Assembly (NCBI GenBank): GCA_031973395.1
Contig: DALYDD010000006.1
Coordinates: 1 to 64,000, forward strand
Direction of reading: 5' to 3'
DNA: 64,000 bases
Source of the DNA: DALYDD01 sp031973395
Lineage (GTDB): Bacteria; Patescibacteriota; Minisyncoccia; Phycocordibacterales; CAIZLB01
Of this stretch, positions 51,278 through 59,105 are shown one piece after another. A program made the translations under genes and the position numbers. Each line of letters starts with the position of its first letter. Position 1 is the first letter of the stretch. The notes beneath the pieces were generated by a model. That model was given only the letters and a program-made list of their open reading frames with translations. It was not told where the DNA came from and did not search any database.

Positions 51278-52282
51278 ATGAATGTCCCTAATAAAAAACC
51301 TTATATTAGTTTGGTAACTCTCCCTCGATATCCTCGAGCAAATCTTGTTACCCTCTCTTATTTTGCAAAAGATTTGATGAAGCGTGCGCTTGGTAGAACG
51401 AGAGGACCTGATCAAGTTATCTCTAGCCTTTGCCGAGGTCTCACTGAATTAGGAATTTCTTTTAATATTAATCCTCGCAAAAAAGATTTAGCAGAGATCG
51501 TTCATGTAATCTGCGACGAGCGAGCACTCCGACAATGCATCGCTCTTAAAAGACAAGGGCTAATAAAAAAATTGATCGCGGGACCAAGCATCACCATCAC
51601 CCCATTTGAAGGAAATAAGATTTATCTCGAATCTGAAATCGATAAGATCGTCTTCCCTTCTGATTGGCCGCGGAACTTCTTTCTCTCTCTCACACCCGAG
51701 CTTGCTCCAAAGATTGAGGTCTGGCCGGCAGGGTCTATCGTACCCGAAAAGTTTAGAGACCGACCTTCAACGCCGATTGAAAATGGCACAAACACTGCAA
51801 ACGTACACTGTCTTCTTTATATAAAAAACTCTCCCGAAGAAATCACCGTGAAGGTACGCAAAACACTCGCAGAAAGACAAATCAAATGCACCGAATTTGT
51901 ATACGGCACATTTAAACAGCAAACGTATTTCGATGCATTGCTGGATGCAGATTTTGTGATATTTCTTTCTCCAACAGAAAGCCAAGGCATCGCACTTCAA
52001 GAAGCATGGTTTCGAAATATTCCGACATTTGTATGGAATCCAGGCATTTGGCATTATAAAGAATATTCTTGGTCAGACCCTAAAATCAGTGCGCCGTATT
52101 TGGAACCGGAAGTCGGGCTCTTTTTCACATCTGCAGACGATGCCAATGAGCAATTAGAAAGTTTTTTGGCAGCAATGCGCGAGCAAAAGTTCAAGCCGCG
52201 AGATTATGCATTGCGACATTTTACCGATAAAAAATGCGCATTGCGATTGATAGAAATCATTGATACAATCAAAAAACCTTAA
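51278..52282 (+). CDS. Glycosyltransferase, GT-B-like
   Basis: 334 aa. The fold is inferred from two Rossmann-like halves: an N-terminal part with LVTLPRYPRANLVTLSYFAK and IVHVICDERAL, and a C-terminal part with VIFLSPTESQGIALQEAW, which resembles the E-x7-E region of GT1/GT4 enzymes. The basic patch near residue 30 (LMKRALGRTRGPDQ) may hold a nucleotide. Specific family and sugar are unassigned. It follows the GT11 gene by 33 bases; the next gene starts two bases after its stop. Confidence 0.8.
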   Translation: MNVPNKKPYISLVTLPRYPRANLVTLSYFAKDLMKRALGRTRGPDQVISSLCRGLTELGISFNINPRKKDLAEIVHVICDERALRQCIALKRQGLIKKLIAGPSITITPFEGNKIYLESEIDKIVFPSDWPRNFFLSLTPELAPKIEVWPAGSIVPEKFRDRPSTPIENGTNTANVHCLLYIKNSPEEITVKVRKTLAERQIKCTEFVYGTFKQQTYFDALLDADFVIFLSPTESQGIALQEAWFRNIPTFVWNPGIWHYKEYSWSDPKISAPYLEPEVGLFFTSADDANEQLESFLAAMREQKFKPRDYALRHFTDKKCALRLIEIIDTIKKP

Positions 52283-52284
52283 TT

Positions 52285-52950
52285 ATGAACTCTTTCATTT
52301 CTTCGCTACGGCGGCTCAAAATCTCCTTATTCCGCATTCCTTTTATGCGCGATGCTCGAAATAATAAGCACCTCATCGCTTGGTCCAAAAATCCACAAAG
52401 TGCCGTAAGTTCAGTACCACCAATTGTGAAGCAGACTATGATCAAGGATCTTGCAGATCATTTCAAAATTAAGCACCTCGTGGAAACGGGTACATACCTC
52501 GGCGATATGATCTTCGCCACAAAAAATGTATTCGATCGCATCGATTCAATCGAGCTCAATAAAACTTTTCAAGAAAATGCCATCGCAAGATTCAAAGATT
52601 TTCCGCATATTAAAATTTGGCAAGGTGATAGTCCAGAAATCCTCCCACTTATCTTAAAAGAAACTTCTTCCCCTATTCTATTTTGGCTCGATGCACATTA
52701 TTCAGGCGGTGAAACCGCAAAAAGCGATAAAGGCGAGACTCCAATCGAAAAAGAATTGGAAGTTGTATTCGGAGCATGGAATCCAAAAAGTATTATTATG
52801 ATCGATGATGCCCGACTTTTTAATGGCACAAAAGATTATCCAACCATGGCAAAGCTGTCTGATTTATTGGCCGGACCTTACGCGCACTTGAACCTCGCCC
52901 TCTTTACCAATTTTGACACCATAGTCATCAAGGATCGTTATGAACGATAA
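52285..52950 (+). CDS. Class I SAM methyltransferase-like protein
   Basis: 221 aa. The fold is like that of small-molecule methyltransferases near glycan genes: HLVETGTYLGDMIFATKNV is a SAM motif I, IDSIELNKTFQENAIARF motif II, and ILFWLDAHYSGGET with SIIMIDDARLF the later acidic motifs (a TylF-like layout). The substrate is unknown; a sugar hydroxyl is plausible from context. It overlaps the deacetylase gene by 11 bases and lies two bases after the glycosyltransferase stop. Confidence 0.78.
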   Translation: MNSFISSLRRLKISLFRIPFMRDARNNKHLIAWSKNPQSAVSSVPPIVKQTMIKDLADHFKIKHLVETGTYLGDMIFATKNVFDRIDSIELNKTFQENAIARFKDFPHIKIWQGDSPEILPLILKETSSPILFWLDAHYSGGETAKSDKGETPIEKELEVVFGAWNPKSIIMIDDARLFNGTKDYPTMAKLSDLLAGPYAHLNLALFTNFDTIVIKDRYER

Positions 52951-54001
52951 ATTCGCTCAGACCAACACTCAATCGAATACTGGTCGCTCAGGCATATTTA
53001 CCATCTCTCTTGATTTCGAATTATTTTGGGGACTTTTTGATAAATTGAGTATTGAGCAATATGGAGAAAATGTAAAAGGTGTAAGAAAAGCAATCCCTGG
53101 CATTCTTAATCTTTTCGATAAATATAATATTCATGCGACATGGGCAACGGTTGGACTTCTCTGTTTTGATACAAAAGAAGAGTTGCTCGGCCATCTTCCA
53201 CCGCCAGATAAGCGACCTCAGTATGAACACCCAAGCCTTTCTTCTTATACATATTTAGAAAAAGCACATATCGGTAAAAACGAAATTGAAGACCTGTATC
53301 ATTTCGGAGCATCCTTGGTTAGAGAAATTCAGAAACACCCCGGGCAGGAAATCGGTTCGCATACTTTTTCTCATTATTATTGTTTAGAACAAGGACAGAC
53401 AGCCGAGACATTTGAAGTGGATCTCGTTGCCTCAAAACAAGTCTTGGCACAATTCAATGTTGCACCGACTTCTTTGGTACTCCCACGAAATCAGATGCGT
53501 GAGGATTATCTACCCATCTTGGCAAAACTCGGCTTTACTTCATATCGTGGCAATCAAAGACACTGGATCCACCGAGCACGATCAGAGGATAAGCAATCAA
53601 ATCTTTTTATTCGGGGACTTCGGTTGATCGATCATTATGTACCACTTTCAGGACATAACGTTCACAATTTAGAAAAAATAAACGGTACACAAAACGTACC
53701 GATGACAGCAAAACCAATTAATATTCCCGCCACAATATTCCTGCGCTCGTATAGCAAACTTCTTTCCCCTATTGAATTCATCCGATTAGCTCGTATCAAA
53801 AGGTCAATGACGCGAGCGGCAAAAGAAGGCAAGCTTTGTCATATCTGGTGGCATCCTCATAATTTCGGAAGATATACCGAGCAAAATTTAAGCAACCTTG
53901 AAACTCTTTTGAAGCATTTTAAGAAGCTCGAAACGAAGTACGGGATGAGGAGTCTCTCGATGGACGAAATCGCCAAAAAGCTTACAATATCTACATCATG
54001 A
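52940..54001 (+). CDS. Polysaccharide deacetylase family protein
   Basis: 353 aa. NodB-like carbohydrate esterase 4 fold: IFTISLDFELFWG contains the catalytic/metal Asp, ATWATVGLLCF the second strand and EIGSHTFSHYYC the HxxxH metal site. The C-terminal HIWWHPHNFG supplies the late motif. Such enzymes remove N-acetyl or similar groups from sugars or peptidoglycan. The following gene is a formyltransferase, and deacetylation followed by N-formylation of an amino sugar is a reasonable pairing (inference). The start overlaps the preceding gene. Confidence 0.88.
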   Translation: MNDKFAQTNTQSNTGRSGIFTISLDFELFWGLFDKLSIEQYGENVKGVRKAIPGILNLFDKYNIHATWATVGLLCFDTKEELLGHLPPPDKRPQYEHPSLSSYTYLEKAHIGKNEIEDLYHFGASLVREIQKHPGQEIGSHTFSHYYCLEQGQTAETFEVDLVASKQVLAQFNVAPTSLVLPRNQMREDYLPILAKLGFTSYRGNQRHWIHRARSEDKQSNLFIRGLRLIDHYVPLSGHNVHNLEKINGTQNVPMTAKPINIPATIFLRSYSKLLSPIEFIRLARIKRSMTRAAKEGKLCHIWWHPHNFGRYTEQNLSNLETLLKHFKKLETKYGMRSLSMDEIAKKLTISTS

Positions 54002-54765
54002 GCCAGCGTATTGTTATACTCACAAGCGACGAAGACGGGGGCAAAACCCTGTATAAAGCCCTCTCCCCCCTTGTCTCCGTTGTCGGGATCATCATTGAGC
54101 AGCCCATCGGCGGAATGACGATTTTGAAGCGCCGTATCAAACGTTTTGGCTTTTTTAATGCAATCGGACAAGCTCTCTTTGTGAAATTACTCGCTCCAGT
54201 TTTGCGATCTAATGCAAAGGCACGAATTAAAGAATTGGAAGAAAAATATGATCTCGCCCCCAAAGAGCCTGTTCCAACAGAACTTATTCACCGAGTCGAA
54301 TCTGTAAATAGCGATGAAGCACGGACGATTCTAAAAACGCTGGCACCGACAAGAATTGTTGTGTACGGCACTCGCCTCATTTCTGGAAAAACATTGGAGC
54401 AAATCAAGGTGCCTTTTATCAATATTCATGCCGGCATCACACCAGAATATCGAGGCGGCCAAGGTGGATATTGGGCTCTAGCAGAAGGCAAACCAGATTT
54501 ATGTGGTGTGACCGTGCACTATATAGATAAAGGGATTGATACTGGTTCGGTTTTGAAACAAAACCGTATCGAACCAACCAAAGCTGATTCTTTTGTCACA
54601 TATCCTCTTTTGCAGTTTGCGGCAGGTATCGCTATTTTGAAAGAATTCGTGCCAATGGAAAATCTTCCTGAGGGACAACATCATGCACCGACTGAGGGGA
54701 TTGTATATGCGCACCCAACCATTTGGGGATACCTCTCGAGACGCATCATGCATAATGTGCGGTAA
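53998..54765 (+). CDS. Formyltransferase family protein (probably sugar N-formyltransferase)
   Basis: 255 aa. The Fmt-type catalytic Asn-His-Asp set appears as FINIHAGITPEYRGG, with HYIDKGIDTGSVLKQ further on. The SLLP substitute motif for methionyl-tRNA is absent, so it is more likely to act on a sugar amine or similar than on Met-tRNA. It uses 10-formyl-tetrahydrofolate in known homologues. Its start overlaps the deacetylase stop in an ATGA arrangement, which implies co-translation. Confidence 0.82.
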   Translation: MSQRIVILTSDEDGGKTLYKALSPLVSVVGIIIEQPIGGMTILKRRIKRFGFFNAIGQALFVKLLAPVLRSNAKARIKELEEKYDLAPKEPVPTELIHRVESVNSDEARTILKTLAPTRIVVYGTRLISGKTLEQIKVPFINIHAGITPEYRGGQGGYWALAEGKPDLCGVTVHYIDKGIDTGSVLKQNRIEPTKADSFVTYPLLQFAAGIAILKEFVPMENLPEGQHHAPTEGIVYAHPTIWGYLSRRIMHNVR

Positions 54766-54791
54766 AGTAAGTATGGAGATGAAATAAAATT

Positions 54792-55607
54792 ATGAATGAT
54801 ACTAATTCTCAGCCACTTGTCTCGATCATCATCCCTTGTCGCGAGGGCCAAAAAACCATTGTCGCGGCTATCCAAAGCCTTTTACAGCAGACATATTCGC
54901 ATACGGAAATTATTGTCGTAAGTGATTATAATTTGAATGATATTGAGGAAAAGAAAAAAGCCGATTCTTTGAGTTCGGTTATTTTATCTGCTTTTTCGAC
55001 TTTACCTGAAGGCAAGTTGTGTATTATCGATGGGAAAAAGAAAGGTCCTGGCACTGCTCGTGATACTGGTATTAAAGCCGCGCGCGGCGAACTGATCGCA
55101 TTCATTGATGACGATGATCTTTGGTCTCAACCCGAAAAGCTAGAACGCCAAGTTGCATATCTTCAAGCCCATCCTGAAATAGAGGTCGTGGGAGTTGAAA
55201 AGGTTTTTTTCATACATGAAGGTGGAGAAGCGATGAAAACACTGACCAATCCGCTCGATCCTATGATTGTGCGAAATCAAATGCTCATGCGTAACCCCCT
55301 AATCGCATCCTCTGTACTGATGCGAAAGTCTGCCTATATCAAATCGAATGGTTTCAAGCCGATGTATTTGGCCGAAGATTACGATCTCTGGATCCGCATA
55401 AATAGAAAAAAACCAGTCATTGCTAATGTACCCAATACTTCGATTACCTATACATGGCGCAAAACAAGCGCTTCAAGAAAAAGAAGGTTTGGTATCGCGC
55501 AAGCTGTGGCATGGTTAGTATTCAAAAATCTTCCCTATTATCCGATCAAAGGCTTGGTTACTACAAAGCTCGGTGTAGTCAAACGTTTTGTTTTAAAAAA
55601 GTTTTAA
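54792..55607 (+). CDS. Glycosyltransferase family 2 protein
   Basis: 271 aa. GT-A fold with LVSIIIPCREGQKTIVAAI and the first Asp motif in VVSDYNLND, then FIDDDDLWSQPEKLERQVA with DDD as the metal site. The C-terminal region has RKSAYIKSNGFKPMYLAEDYDLWIR, typical of GT2 acceptor loops. A basic tail (LGVVKRFVLKKF) follows. It is the last gene of the + strand glycan cluster, convergent with the TraD-like ATPase gene across 22 bases that contain a short hairpin. Confidence 0.9.
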   Translation: MNDTNSQPLVSIIIPCREGQKTIVAAIQSLLQQTYSHTEIIVVSDYNLNDIEEKKKADSLSSVILSAFSTLPEGKLCIIDGKKKGPGTARDTGIKAARGELIAFIDDDDLWSQPEKLERQVAYLQAHPEIEVVGVEKVFFIHEGGEAMKTLTNPLDPMIVRNQMLMRNPLIASSVLMRKSAYIKSNGFKPMYLAEDYDLWIRINRKKPVIANVPNTSITYTWRKTSASRKRRFGIAQAVAWLVFKNLPYYPIKGLVTTKLGVVKRFVLKKF

Positions 55608-55629
55608 ACATCGCGAAATAATTGCGATC

Positions 55630-58134
55630 TTAGGACTGCAATATTTTTGCCAATGATTCTGCATCGATCTCCTTTCGATCATTGTGAGCAGTTTGGGTGT
55701 TTTGTGTAGAACGAGATGATTCTCCTGTATTGGTCCTAGATTCAGCCCTATGTTCAGATCTTGGCTCGTGATGGCTTTGATGAATTGTCGGTCTACTACG
55801 CTCATCATGTCGATGGCTACGATCTCCGCCATGATCTCTATGCTGATGAGAATTTGAATTTACACGAGAACGATCATCTCGCGCATGTTCACGTCTTTCA
55901 CCCCCTTGGTGATGGCTGTGGTTTTGTGTATGTGGCGCTTGTGTATGTGCAGGCACCGGTCGAGGACCTGTATCGTTTCGAATATTTTCTTGCTTTGGCA
56001 ATACGATATTTTGCAAAGGTACAAATTCATCTTCCGACATGGTTTGAATGATTGTTTTTTCAGCATGACGAGAGGTATGTGCCACTTCTGCTGAAGGCTC
56101 CGTGCGTGGACTCTCTTGAGTAATAGGTGCTTGCGCAACCAATGTCTGTGTCGGCACTTCTGCTTTTACTACCGGTTTTTCAGGTGTCGCAATAACAGTT
56201 GGTTCACCAATTGATTCATCGATTACTTTTGCTTTTACTGGCTCGCCCTCTCCCAAAATTCCAAGCAAAGCTTCTTTTAGCGCAAGAAGATTTTGAGGCT
56301 TCGCATCTTTTTCAGCATTCTTTGCTTTGGCCTCATCTTCTTTTTTATCTTTCAAATAATTCAAAGAAACTGCTTCGCGCAACTGACGTTCACGATCTCG
56401 ATCGCCAGATGTTTCTACTCGTCTTCCAGCACTATCTCTGCCGTCTCGATTATCACGACGATCTCTGGAATCTCCACCTGCCCCACTCGTTGATGGTCTA
56501 CCATCGCGCCCGTCTCTTCTTTCACCCGATCCCATTGATCCAAAAGCTGGTCGATCATCTCTGCGCCGTTCTCCGGATCCGGCAGCAGAACCTCTATCAC
56601 CCCCGAGATCATTGCCTACAGGCCGAAATTCGCTTCTAGGAGCACTAGTATTGCCAGCACCACCTCTTTCACCCCGATCCATTGGACGGTCCATTCTAGG
56701 GCCCTCCGATGACCTTTGACCCTGAAAAGAGCCCCGATCTCGATCATTGCCACCACTATTACCCCGATCCCCTCCATTACCTCCACCAGATTGGGTTTGA
56801 CCATTGCCAGTAGATGTTGGCGCAAATCCGCCGACCGGCTGAATTTTATCGATATGCCAATTTCTAATTGCATCTTCAACCTCTGCGCGAGGTCGTGCAA
56901 ATTGTTCTCGAGAAGCGGTGATAATTTCTTGTACAAAAGTTTTTTCAGGACGAGGGATTGGTGGCATACCTTTTGCAGAAAAAGGCGGAGAAGTTACACC
57001 ATCGATCATTAATTTCAAATACATCTGATATTGCTGCAAATTTACGAGATCTTCTGCAGTAAATTGCGGAGCGAATTCTTTTTGGAAAACATCAGCATCA
57101 AAAGCACCCACTCGGAAGACGGCCATGGTACCAACGTTTCCGAATACCGCGGCGCGCACCTCTTCGGTCATCTGTTCGATGTATTGATGAGCGATGGTTA
57201 AATTCAATTTATATTTTCGGGCTTCTGACAAAATATCAGCAAAGCTTTCATTGGCAAATGATTGGAATTCGTCTACGTATAAATAGAATTGTGCAGATTT
57301 TTTGAGTGCGTCTTCGGAGAGATCTGCACGTGACATCGCGGCGAGATAGATTTTGGTAATCACCATGGCACCAAGCAAGTTTGCATTGGCTTCACCTACT
57401 CGCCCTTTTGATAAGTTAACGATGAAGATTTTCTTTTCATCCATCATTTGTCGAATATCAAAAGAAGAAGTAGTCTGGCCGATGATATTTCGAACCAGTG
57501 GATTGGCCACGAATTGACCGACTTTGTTTTGGATTGCTGGCGCAGCTTCTGCGGCAAATTTATCGGTATATTTTGCATACTCTTCTGTCCAAAAAGCCTT
57601 TACTGAAGGATCAGAAACATTGTCCACAATTGTCTTACGGAATTCTTTGTCCACAAGCATGCGGTTTACACCCATGAGCGTCGAGCCGGGATATTCGAGA
57701 AGTGCGAGCAAGATATTAGTCAAAATATATTCCATTCTGGCTGACCATGCGTCGACCCAAATCTTTTTGAATGCTGACATCAGACCATTTGTCACCAAAT
57801 GCCTTCGCTCTGCACCCACGTCTTCGAGCACATTAAAAGAGACTGGATAATCCAGGTCGAAAGGCGCAAAATAGATGACGTCTTTGATGCGATGCTCTGG
57901 CACATATTCGAGCAAAAGATCTGCAGACTTGCCGTGCGGATCGATAAAGGCAATACCTTCCCCATTTTGGATATCTTGGATAGCAAGGGTTTCAAGACAA
58001 TTCGATTTACCCATACCCGTCTTTCCAATTATGTACATATGGCGGGAACGATCTTTCTTTTTAATACCAAAACGCACCCGTTTATTACGGGCATCTGTCT
58101 CTCCGAAATATGTTACGCGCTCGTCATCATTCAT
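55630..58134 (-). CDS. TraD/HerA-like DNA-transfer ATPase with disordered tail
   Basis: 834 aa. The first 430 residues form a VirD4/TraD/HerA-type hexameric ATPase: Walker A YIIGKTGMGKSNCLETLAI, then GEGIAFIDPHGKSADLLL, and Walker B YLYVDEFQSFANESF with a TraM-recognition-like SEARKYKLNLTIAHQY. There are no clear membrane segments, unlike full TraD. From about 430 the protein is unusual: Gly/Arg/Asp/Ser-rich repeats (GDRGNSGGNDRDRGS, GERRRDDRP) and a His/Ser-rich C-terminus (HNHSHHQGGERREHARDD). A role in DNA export, uptake or type IV secretion is inferred. A TATACT box lies ten bases before the ATG. Confidence 0.85.
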   Translation of the reverse strand: MNDDERVTYFGETDARNKRVRFGIKKKDRSRHMYIIGKTGMGKSNCLETLAIQDIQNGEGIAFIDPHGKSADLLLEYVPEHRIKDVIYFAPFDLDYPVSFNVLEDVGAERRHLVTNGLMSAFKKIWVDAWSARMEYILTNILLALLEYPGSTLMGVNRMLVDKEFRKTIVDNVSDPSVKAFWTEEYAKYTDKFAAEAAPAIQNKVGQFVANPLVRNIIGQTTSSFDIRQMMDEKKIFIVNLSKGRVGEANANLLGAMVITKIYLAAMSRADLSEDALKKSAQFYLYVDEFQSFANESFADILSEARKYKLNLTIAHQYIEQMTEEVRAAVFGNVGTMAVFRVGAFDADVFQKEFAPQFTAEDLVNLQQYQMYLKLMIDGVTSPPFSAKGMPPIPRPEKTFVQEIITASREQFARPRAEVEDAIRNWHIDKIQPVGGFAPTSTGNGQTQSGGGNGGDRGNSGGNDRDRGSFQGQRSSEGPRMDRPMDRGERGGAGNTSAPRSEFRPVGNDLGGDRGSAAGSGERRRDDRPAFGSMGSGERRDGRDGRPSTSGAGGDSRDRRDNRDGRDSAGRRVETSGDRDRERQLREAVSLNYLKDKKEDEAKAKNAEKDAKPQNLLALKEALLGILGEGEPVKAKVIDESIGEPTVIATPEKPVVKAEVPTQTLVAQAPITQESPRTEPSAEVAHTSRHAEKTIIQTMSEDEFVPLQNIVLPKQENIRNDTGPRPVPAHTQAPHTQNHSHHQGGERREHARDDRSRVNSNSHQHRDHGGDRSHRHDERSRPTIHQSHHEPRSEHRAESRTNTGESSRSTQNTQTAHNDRKEIDAESLAKILQS

Positions 58135-58274
58135 TTCTTTTACTAGTATACAAAATATCTATGGCTTTGGATATGAATTAAACGGGATCTAGGTTTGCGA
58201 TTATGATTTTTTTCTGAAGAAGAAATACAATTTCATTAAACACCGACAACTAATTTAAAAATTGAAGTAAAGAA

Positions 58275-58337
58275 AAAGCCCCGCGGGGCTTTCTTTCGAC
58301 ACTGAGGTCGAGGCCAGCTGACGCTGGAAGAAAGCCC
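58275..58337 (-). terminator. Cassette 7 terminator complex
   Basis: An 18-bp palindrome AAAGCCCCG/CGGGGCTTT (58275-58292) overlaps a larger stem GGGCTTTCTT (58286-58295) with AAGAAAGCCC (58328-58337) and an inner CCAGC/GCTGG hairpin. The alternative folds exclude each other. A further CCCCCT/AGGGGG pair lies closer to the stop codon. Confidence 0.6.
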
Positions 58338-58399
58338 GTTGGGGCCTCGCCACCCCCTTTAATGGCGAAGTCTCTGCAAAACAGAGGGGGTTTGGGGCG

Positions 58400-58852
58400 C
58401 TACGCCGAGTTGCCGCCAATTCCGGCGGACACGGGAAGAGCCTGAGGAGTCGGAGCGAAGTTGGCGACGGTTGCCGGCGGCGATTCGATCGCGGCATGCC
58501 AGGAATTGAAGTGCGTCCACGTCGGGGCAGCGGTCAGAGCAGAGGTCTTGATGGTCACGGCGCCGGCAGTGTAGCAGGCGACGTCGAAGTGAGCCGGAAG
58601 GATCGCGGAGTTGGCCTTAATCGCAGCGACATTTTCTTCGGCGGCGATCACGTTCGTTTGCCAGGCACCGAGTTCCGGCGCCGTATAGATATTGGCCTGC
58701 ACGTGGGTATTGGTCACGGCTGGCTTGTCGGGAACGGCCTTCTGGACGACGGCTTTGCCGGCAGTATTCACTTCGAGCGGCGTTGCCGCGCTGATGGTGG
58801 ACGCAAACATGCCGAAGCATGCTGCGATGATGAGTGCGATTGTGGTTTTCAT
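58400..58852 (-). CDS. Cassette 7: secreted small protein of unknown function
   Basis: 150 aa from the ATG at 58852. A clear Sec signal peptide ends near residue 22 (MKTTIALIIAACFGMFASTI then SAATP). The mature part is rich in Ala, Thr, Val, Asn and Pro, with one Cys and no recognisable fold; repeated short patterns such as ANIYTAPELGAWQTNVIAA and AAEENVAAIKANSAIL may form helices. GC content and codon choice are clearly higher than in the flanking genes. It has a near-consensus promoter, a 150-base leader and strong hairpins after the stop. An upstream extension of 59 codons covers the leader and is not believed. Function unknown. Confidence 0.6.
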   Translation of the reverse strand: MKTTIALIIAACFGMFASTISAATPLEVNTAGKAVVQKAVPDKPAVTNTHVQANIYTAPELGAWQTNVIAAEENVAAIKANSAILPAHFDVACYTAGAVTIKTSALTAAPTWTHFNSWHAAIESPPATVANFAPTPQALPVSAGIGGNSA

Positions 58853-59000
58853 GGTTTGTGTTCTGGGTGTTCCTTTTTTCTGGTTTGTGTTCTGTGAAGC
58901 CGGAGGACGATGGTCCGCCGGGGATTGGATGTGTTCGAAACAACAAGTACACTCGGTACTCATCATATTTGTCTGAAAGACAAGGAACACGCTAGTTAAA

Positions 59001-59029
59001 ATGCTACGCCTGTATAGTCTGGGTGTCAA
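59001..59029 (-). promoter_or_regulatory. Cassette 7 promoter
   Basis: Minus strand TTGACA (59029-59024, perfect), exactly 17 bases, TAGCAT (59006-59001). The leader to the ATG at 58852 is about 140 bases, and its last 40 bases are almost free of T (CAGAACACAAACCAGAAAAA). Confidence 0.65.
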
Positions 59030-59044
59030 ATAAAAAAGTAATAT

Positions 59045-59053
59045 TTATCCACA
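59045..59053 (+). other. DnaA-box-like site
   Basis: TTATCCACA, a perfect DnaA-box consensus, just upstream of the cassette 7 promoter. A second perfect box lies at 36602-36610. No cluster of boxes was seen at either place, so neither is called an origin. Confidence 0.3.
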
Positions 59054-59105
59054 GGTTAAAATTAGATTAAGAAACCCATCGAGAACCTAGACCCATCCCC
59101 TGAAA

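Noticed and set aside
58853..59029. 59-codon extension upstream of the cassette 7 ORF
   Set aside because: It would make the signal peptide internal and it covers the promoter; the ATG at 58852 starts a standard signal peptide.
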